DNA of 25,183 bases from contig CAIIXF020000131.1 of NCBI GenBank assembly GCA_903813345.2, positions 1-25,183 of the forward strand. Direction: 5' to 3'. The notes below the pieces were generated by a model. The model was not told the origin of the DNA, did no database searches, and saw only the letters and a list, made by a program, of their open reading frames with translations. Shown here in pieces: positions 18,491 to 25,183 of this stretch; the first letter of the stretch is position 1, and each line of letters opens with the position of its first letter. Source of the DNA: Owenia fusiformis. Its lineage: Eukaryota; Annelida; Polychaeta; Sabellida; Oweniidae. Position numbers and translations under genes: made by a program.

Positions 18491-19225
18491 GAAGATGTTA
18501 TGAGTAAAAAGTGGATACCTGTAATTAGCGGGGGGGGGTATGGATGGGAGGCACTGTGACATCCACAACAGTCCAATAGTAAAAATAACTATGTCCATAT
18601 AGAATTTTAAAAAATCTCATTTCAACGTTACTCTATTCATGGAAGCGTCAAGTCATGAAAGAACACTGCTAAACACTAAAATAAACAAATCGATTTGATT
18701 ATTTTTGAAATAAACAAATGTATTTTCATAACTGATTAGAACATCTACCTGACTGATATACTATTTTCTAAATAAAACATAGATTAATGAGTCTTGCTTA
18801 CAAAATATGCTGTGCCTTTTATTAAAATAACTAATACATTAGACGGAATTGTTATCATATCAGAATTCTATATATTCCGGGAATTTCTTTTGCCAATTCC
18901 TTTGCGAATGTAACAATGTCTTTCCAAATAAATCAGGCCAGGTTGCAGGTTGAGAATAAACACCAAAAGCTAGATAGTCAAACGCGTATACTATTATCTG
19001 TAACACACACGTATTCTACATAGTTTGACATACATTAAATAAGAGACTAGGAAAAACATTTTAATCTGAATATCTGCAAAGAGTAATCATATACTAGGTA
19101 TCGTCTATAACAAAATCATCGCATGTTCAAACCCGCCAAAAGGGGGACACGAGGCATTATCTAAAAGGCCCAAGAGACACGTTCCCTTGAAAAGTCATTA
19201 CATGTACATAGGCCATGGACATTCA
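18491..19225. other. Intergenic, no gene seen
   Basis: AT-rich; G run of 9 at 18530-18538. No repeat or coding signal recognised. Confidence 0.5.
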
Positions 19226-19229
19226 ATAG

Positions 19230-19327
19230 ATGCATAGGCGTAGCTAGGGGGGAGCGGTGTGCGATCGCCATGAGATAGAGGAAGAAAAGAGCACCACAGA
19301 CTGAAAGCTTGCTACTCCCCTGCCTAT
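19230..19327. mobile_element. Short internally deleted hAT-like MITE
   Basis: TAGGCGTAGCTAGGGGGG at the left and GACTGAAAGCTTGCTACTCC at the right are the inverted ends of the family at 13024 and 21603. The middle keeps GATAGAGGAAGAAAAGAGCA, close to 13085-13108. No clear 8-bp duplication. Confidence 0.5.
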
Positions 19328-20670
19328 ACAGTGTATTAATCAATTTACATTATTCGCTACTTCTAGGATCTACTCAACTCGGGGTACATAATAATGCGAG
19401 TAGTTTTTCTGCCCGGGTTACTGGGGGGGGGGGGGGTAAAGCGTCTTTATCCTTGATTAGTCTTTATGATCCAAAATGTTAATGTAGACGGAACAAACGA
19501 GATTTACGCATTAGGAACTCATCTTAAAATATATTCAAATAATAGTTTCAGGCTCACATATGCGTGTATATGTGTAGCGTTATCATTCAGAAAAGTCGTA
19601 CAATCCCAAATAATTGAAATATCTTATTCTCTGTAATTAGCGCCCATGGCATTTGGAAAATTGAAAATAGACCCTTCAGACATCTAATAAGCGCCCATAC
19701 ATGAACGAAGTTAAAATTCCGAGGAATTGTATGTATGGCAAATTAAAATTTCCACTAGGGACGGTTGATAATCGATCTTAACTTCTACCTTATTTTTTTA
19801 ATTGGATGATAGATCATCATGTTCGGGTAAAAGTCATGTAAAAATCGTGAAATGTAAAAAAGAAATGAGAAAGTCTAAGAACTATGGTATATGTACTGAA
19901 CTTTAAAACCACTGGAAAATTATAAGGTCAAAGGAGCTTTGAATCAAGGTACCAATCAAGGTACACATCATATTTATCAACACTGATGATTACATGTAAG
20001 GGATTAAATCCTAATTCTATTGATCAGGTTATTTGATGGGATTATTATTTTTGAAACTCTCTGATCTAACTAAATGCATGTAGTTCATAGCCTGGAGTTC
20101 ATACATGTTATTACATACATGAAGTTATATATCTTGGCAGAATTTTGAAAATATAATTGTTTTATAGAATTGAACAGATTACAGATTTGGTTAGAATGAA
20201 TTACCCAAACATGGGTATTGTCAAACTTATCCCCGATTTAACAATGATGCAAAAAGCCATCCTTTGATCATTAGTTTAATCACAAGTTCGGGTTATGTGG
20301 ATTATAAAATAAAAGCTCTTAAAGAATAATCCATTGTCATTGAAAATGATACCGGGACACTCATACTTCTCCCGGGATATTCTCTTTAAACCAAACTCAA
20401 TATTTGGAACAAACTCTCTGATAAAACACATTATCCAATGAATATACTCTTTGTTGTAAAATAAAGGTAATTGTGCTTATACACAATTTAGCGCTTGTTT
20501 CGAGATTCCCTTGCAAAATTAAACCCTGATTCAATCCATTCCTAGCAGAACACCAACCACCAAACGCTGAAAAGGACACATCATAAAGTGAAAGGAAACA
20601 AAAGTATTATTTTCAAAATGCCAAAACAGTCATGTCTTCTTTTATTTTATAGCTGTATCAATTGAATACA
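19328..20670. other. Intergenic, no gene seen
   Basis: AT-rich with a 14-G run at 19423-19436. A minus-strand 60-codon frame (20397-20579) carries no recognisable motif. No repeat family matched within the window. Confidence 0.5.
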
Positions 20671-20675
20671 TGTTA

Positions 20676-20855
20676 CAGGGGCGTAGCCAGCTTTCAGTCA
20701 GGGGGTGCGATCGTCAAAATAATTCGGTTTTCAGTGGGGGGGGGGGAGTTTCAAGTACAAGGCATTCAAAGGTCCTTTCTTCTTCTTTCTTTATTGGTTA
20801 TGGGGGGGGGGGGTGCGATCATTCACCCATCGCACCCCCCCCCCTGGCTACACCT
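20676..20855 (+). mobile_element. hAT-like MITE with G/C runs
   Basis: Starts CAGGGGCGTAGCCAGCTTTC and ends CCCCTGGCTACACCT, inverted termini of the hAT-like CAGGGGCGTAGCC type. Flanking octamers ACATGTTA (20668-20675) and AAGTGTTA (20856-20863) agree at six of eight positions. Internal GGTGCGATCG / CATCGCACC are also inverted. Holds G runs at 20736-20746 and 20802-20813 and a C run at 20835-20844. Confidence 0.6.
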
Positions 20856-20863
20856 AAGTGTTA

Positions 20864-21400
20864 TAACAAACGTGACACAATATCAACTATATTTAAGGAA
20901 TAAAGACCGAGATTTTATGATTTACAGTATGACCAAAACATTTATTCTGTTCATTGTCAAAAGACAGAAATCGCGTAGCGATTGAGGTCTTTGTCAATGG
21001 CCAGAATAAAATTTGAGGTCATATATCTGACATACATCTTAAAATCGAGGTCTTTGTTACGATTCTAATATGATAAACACAGACAAAAAATATTTGCATT
21101 TATGAATTTTAGCGGTCATACATACTCCAACTTTTCTAGTTATTGTGACCATGGGCTTTCAACTAGAAAAAGCCCATGTTGTGACGTCACGTATCATTTT
21201 AGAATTAAAATTATATATCGTAAGTGGCTTATTAAGCACCAGATTAATAATGATCAATCATTCATTCCTTTTTAATCCTACGTCAAACATTCTGGTACGC
21301 CAGGACCCCTCTTATCTGCCGTTTGCGTTTGGAAGGATAAAGACAAAGGTGGCGCGGCTATATCGCGATATACGTCAAATCTTTATGACATTTCCCTTCA
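20864..21400. other. Intergenic, no gene seen
   Basis: Two copies of GAGGTCTTTGT (about 20985 and 21046) are 60 bp apart. A 97-codon frame (21145-21438) runs into host repeat C and so is unlikely to be a gene, although 21290-21385 is richer in GC than its surroundings. Confidence 0.45.
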
Positions 21401-22285
21401 CCTGGGCCTACAACAATATTCTTAACACCACTTATTAACCGATGCATGCATCAAGGGGTAGACATCATTCAAAAGCCATAATTATAACTGGGTCGGTCGG
21501 GGGAAGGTTTGCATACAATGCAATTTCTACATGCAAGCTCATTTTCACATATGCACATATAATTAATAAAGTTGATTCCTTGGGAATTCTAATTGGGTTT
21601 ATAAGCGTAACAAGGGGAGCGAGGGGTTCTCGCATCCTCCCCACAAGCAATAAAATACAAACATTAGGTAGATGAAGAAAAGAGCGTTAAAATGATTTTT
21701 AGTTTGAAGCTTGCATCATTTTTGTAAACATTCAAAACAAATCTTTTTTTGCCTCCCTTATGTCCCTTATGTCACGACTGAAAACCGCAAATATTTTGGC
21801 GATTCCCCCCCCCGACCGAAAGCTGGCTACGGCCCTGGGGTTTTATCAAAAACTATATCATTAACATTTTATCATTATGCAGGAAATCCAAATTGGTAAA
21901 TATGTTGCATTTATTGAAGGAATTCCACTGTAAAATATATATGAATGTTTGATATGAATATGAATACATCCATACTCTCAATATCCATTCTTTTGATATA
22001 AGATGTTGTTTCAAAGGCAATTGAAAATTTTAATCTAACTAAATCATTAAAGCATTTCTAATTGCTAATTATGTGTATCAACACTTCGATTACACCTCAG
22101 CCGGAGATTAAATCTTAATAATTTGATCAAAGGGATTGTAATTTTCCCCAATTCTCTTATCTATGTTGCTATGTGTATACTCGTTATATTGTGTCCGGTA
22201 TGTGTTGATAAACCAAAGATATGTTTTTTTGGATATCAACATTCAGAAAAAAGTGTAATATACCATTCTAGATACTTTTGTTACA
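21401..22285 (+). repeat. Host repeat, copy C (uninterrupted)
   Basis: The only copy that runs without a break through the GCATAC site (21511-21516). It starts near GGGCCTACAACAATATTC and continues past ATACCATTCTAGATAC (about 22270) into sequence shared only with copy A. It contains the MITE at 21603-21837. It serves as the empty-site reference for the element at 9454-12939. Confidence 0.9.
21603..21837 (-). mobile_element. hAT-like MITE in host repeat C
   Basis: Flanked by GGGTTTAT (21595-21602) and GGGTTTTAT (21838-21846). The right end, CCGACCGAAAGCTGGCTACG, is the inverse of the CGTAGCCAGCTTTC end at 20681. C run of 9 at 21805-21813. Same position as in copy B. Confidence 0.65.
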
Positions 22286-23500
22286 TCCTTCATAGCAGGG
22301 TTAGAAAACTCAAACGGATACCAGTTTTGATTATATGGTAATGTTAATATAGGCAGCATGGTAGGCCTAAACGTGGCTATACATAAGTAAATATTGTATT
22401 TCATGAATAGTATAGTTTCCATATAGCTTTTGAAATCTCGCTAAATCTCGTTTTTCGTGAGATTTTAAGAGACTTGCATATTAGACCTCTAATGACTTAC
22501 ATTACCTTCTTTTAAATGGTATATTTGAATTCAGTGGAATGTTTTCTCCTAAAATAGCTTTGATTTACACAGTTATGTAATTTGAATAATTTTCTATGAC
22601 AATTTAAAAAAAGTTGGGCCAAATGTCCATAGATGCAATGCTAAAATTCTTTAAAACCGTGGATTATTTGTATGTCAATCAACATTAGCATGTTTAATCA
22701 CAACATGTTCATAAACAGGGTCATCATGTGGTATATCATTCAAGTTTTATACAGATTCAACAAACACACTTTGATAAATCATGAAATTAAGCCACTTTTC
22801 CAAGATTTTAGCATGTAAGTGAATGGAGCTCTAGCCAGAGTTAAAAGCTGAATAAAAGATGGCAGCACGAGATTTCATTGATTTTTCTGCTATTTAGAAA
22901 CTATCCTATTCTAAAACAATTCCTAAACATCAACTGCAATCATGGTGATCCACAGTTGTAAAAACAGTTCAAAGAAATAGACGGATTGTTAAATAATCAT
23001 TATCTTATTTTACACATGTTACTTAACCACTTCAATTATAGTGGACTTACAAGTTTTCAAAAACTACAGAAATGCTCACAATAAATGAGTCTTAATATTG
23101 GCTTGAACAAACATAATAAGGTTCGTTTAACGAAGGCCCGGACTCATCAAAACAAAAGTGGCTCTAAAGTCTTTCGAAATTTCCAACAGTATAATACAAT
23201 ACCATGGGTATATTCTAGTTTGATTTGTATTACACTAAAAATGAATGTTATAATCGGACATGATACGGGTCACTATCATCATTTGGGAGAAGGTGATTAA
23301 TAGTTATATTTAGTACATGTGTGAACCTGTGGAATAAATCGTGCTCTTGCTTCAAGCCCGTAGCCCAGAGGAAGGTTCGCTAAACATACAGCAAGTATTT
23401 TCCCAGGGGGGCACTTTTAAAAAAATTCCAGGGGGATTTATATTTCAAAATTTGGCCACAAAGTCACTCCATGTTAAGAATGGTGAAAATCAAACGATTA
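22286..23500 (-). other. Unique segment of the right inverted arm
   Basis: No gene seen. Pairs with 5881-6735 as reverse complement except for 22380-22900 and about 23430-23495. A CTCGCTAAATCTCG/CGTGAGATTTTAAGAG stretch (22437-22470) is locally self-complementary. Confidence 0.6.
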
Positions 23501-23504
23501 TATG

Positions 23505-24565
23505 ATTCATTTTTCATATGAATCACGTATGATTACTGAAGGCTAGATTCATTTGTTAACTATTTTGAATATGAATCCTGCTTGAATCATGGTTGCAGGA
23601 TTCATTTGTAAAGTACCTTCCGTATGAATCCTGCGCGAATCCTGAAGGTTGGATTCATTTGTAAACTACTTTACATATGAATCCTGCTTGAATCCTGGCT
23701 ACAGGATTCATTTATAAAGTACCTCCCATATGAATCCTGCACGAATCCTGAAGGTTGGATTCATTTGTAAACTACCTTATATATGAATCCTGCCTGAATC
23801 CTGGCTACAGGATTCATTTGTAAAGTACCTTCCATATGAATCCTGTCCGAATCCTGAAAGTTGGATTCATTTGTAAACTACCTTCCATATGAATCCTGCA
23901 CGAATCCTGAAGGTTGGATTCATTTGTAAACTACCTTCCATATGAATCCTGCACGAATCCTGAAGATTGGATTCATTTGTAAACTACCTTCCATATGAAT
24001 CCTGCACGAATCCTGAAGGTTGGATTCATTTGAAAACTACCTTCCATATGAATCCTGCACGAATCCTGAAGGTTGGATTCATTTGTAAACTACCTTCCAT
24101 ATGAATCCTGCACGAATCCTGAAGGTTGGATTCATTTGTAAACTACATTCCATATGAATCCTGCACGAATCCTGAAGGTTGGATTCATTTGTAAACTACC
24201 TTCCATATGAATCCTGCACGAATCCTGAAGGTTGGATTCATTTGTAAACTACCTTCCATATGAATCCTGCACGAATCCTGAAGGTTGGATTCATTTGTAA
24301 ACTACCTTCCATATGAATCCTGCACGAATCCTGAAAGTTGGATTCATTTGTAAACTACCTCCATATGAATCCTGCACGAATCCTGAAGGTTGGATTCATT
24401 TGTAAACTACCTTCCATATGAATCCTGCATGAATCCTGGCTACAGGATTCATTTGTAAACTACTTAAACAGCGAATCCTGCACGAATCCTGGAGGCAGGA
24501 TTCATACAGGATTCATATGCGCATATGAATCCTGCTTGAATCCTGCCTCCAGGATTCGGGGTTTT
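23505..24565 (-). repeat. 53-bp satellite array, right
   Basis: Same unit as the left array on the opposite strand: GAATCCTGCACGAATCCTGA, then eight bases overlapping GGATTCATTTGTAAACTACC. About 18-20 units. Near 23580-23830 the standard unit alternates with a variant reading GAATCCTGGCTACAGGATTC, which is a second-order pattern. The outer end (24470-24560) mirrors 4930-5030. Confidence 0.95.
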
Positions 24566-24606
24566 GATTCACTTTTTTTGCTGTGTATGGGAACGTCATT
24601 TTGAAT

Positions 24607-24646
24607 GTCACGTGATAGATCCATATAAGGCTTCTAGAACCATGTC
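24607..24646 (+). promoter_or_regulatory. Promoter-like direct repeat, right copy
   Basis: CACGTG (24609-24614), ATATAAGG (24623-24630) and TAGAACCATGTC in the same order and orientation as 4861-4905. Here it points away from the arms into the 149-bp satellite. Confidence 0.4.
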
Positions 24647-24679
24647 GGGAAAGATGAGGGGAAGCCCCTGACACCTGTT

Positions 24680-25135
24680 TCACGATTTTATCCGAACGTT
24701 GTTCGGGTCATTTCGGTTTTTATGCACATCATTATTGTACCGAAGTTTGCCGATTTGATACGTCGTATTTCGGAATCCTGGTGACAATTTTATACTCCAA
24801 TTGGAGTATTTTTGATCTACTTCTTATGACGAAAATTCCCGAACCTTGTTCGGATTAATCCGGATTTTCTGACCTACTTTATCTTCCGAGATTTCACGAG
24901 TTAACATTCGTCTCATTTCGGAATCCTGGTGACAATTTTATACTCCATTGGAGTATTTTTGATCTACTTCTTATGATGAATATTCCCGAACCTTGTTCGG
25001 ATTAATCTGGATTTTCTGATCTACTTCTTTATCTACCGAGATTTAACGAGTTAACATTCGTCTCATTTCGGAATCCTGGTGACAATTTTATACTCCATTG
25101 GAGTATTTTTGATCTACTTTTTCTGGATTTTGCTC
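24680..25135 (+). repeat. Satellite of about 149 bp with two dyads per unit
   Basis: TTTCGGAATCCTGGTGACAA recurs, with CGG at 24771, 24919 and 25069. Each unit has CCGAAC-NTT-GTTCGG (24692-24706, 24839-24853, 24986-25000) and an ATACTCC...GGAGTAT palindrome (24792-24809, 24940-24956, 25090-25106). About three units, ending in the last 50 bases or continuing in altered form beyond the window. Confidence 0.92.
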
Positions 25136-25183
25136 TACTTATTATATTTGAGAACAAGCAAATCAAAAAATTCGACATGAACG

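Larger units (their letters stand above)
21511..24590 (-). repeat. Right arm of a large inverted duplication
   Basis: Reverse-complement partner of 4907-7391, with the same order of blocks ending in the 53-bp satellite and the CACTTTTTTTGCTGTG terminus (about 24571-24586). It is about 600 bp longer, mainly because of a right-only block near 22380-22900 and a longer satellite. Confidence 0.85.

Noticed and set aside
20662-20985. 107-codon frame and its 77-codon overlap
   Set aside because: Most of both lies across a MITE with poly-G and poly-C runs; the Gly- and Pro-rich parts reflect these runs.
21145-21438. 97-codon frame with an ordinary-looking C-terminal half
   Set aside because: Its last part is host repeat C, there is no domain, and the related repeat copy B lacks the frame context.
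4907-24590. Polinton/Maverick element suggested by size and long inverted ends
   Set aside because: No polymerase, integrase, ATPase or capsid frame is visible, and the ends are satellite arrays.

Overview
This window looks like non-coding, repeat-dense nuclear DNA from an animal. It is AT-rich, has no operon-like gene packing and no long open frames. It does have splice-site-like and AATAAA signals, an LTR retrotransposon primer-binding site, DNA-transposon footprints, several satellites, and many pure G or C runs of 9-15 bases. Repeated TAGGCCT words, terminal words such as CAGGGGCGTAGCCAG, TGACCTTGACCT arrays and poly-G tracts suggest a marine invertebrate. An echinoderm is my best guess, but the sequence does not prove it. 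I find no complete protein-coding gene and no tRNA or rRNA. The best coding signal is one short C2H2 zinc-finger terminal exon.

Left part (about 655-4300): an LTR of a Ty3/gypsy-type element is followed by a 19-nt primer-binding site matching the 3' end of tRNA-Ser and by a leader without gag or pol. The LTR is split by a 2174-bp DNA transposon (728-2901) with perfect 63-bp terminal inverted repeats, an exact 5-bp target duplication (AGTAG) and the zinc-finger exon inside.

Main architecture (about 4907-24590): two long arms face each other in inverted orientation, roughly 4907-7391 and 21511-24590. Each arm has a 53-bp satellite array at its outer end, then a matched unique segment, then a copy of a dispersed repeat ('host repeat', copies A and C). 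Imperfect direct repeats carrying an E-box and a TATA-like sequence lie just outside both arms.

Between the arms there is a third host-repeat copy (B) split by a 3486-bp insertion (9454-12939). This insertion has long inverted arms, a palindrome inside each arm, and a core of TGACCT-rich repeats. Copy C preserves the uninterrupted target site. The spacer also holds a G/T-rich satellite of about 411 bp, inverted fragments of two more repeat families, and several short hAT-like MITEs. The rest, notably 14361-16195, 18491-19225 and 19328-20670, shows no gene or clear repeat. The right end (24680-25183) enters another satellite, of about 149 bp, whose units each hold two conserved dyads.

The content reads as layers of mobile-element insertion, and the order of several events can be worked out. 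No genes here can be seen working together.
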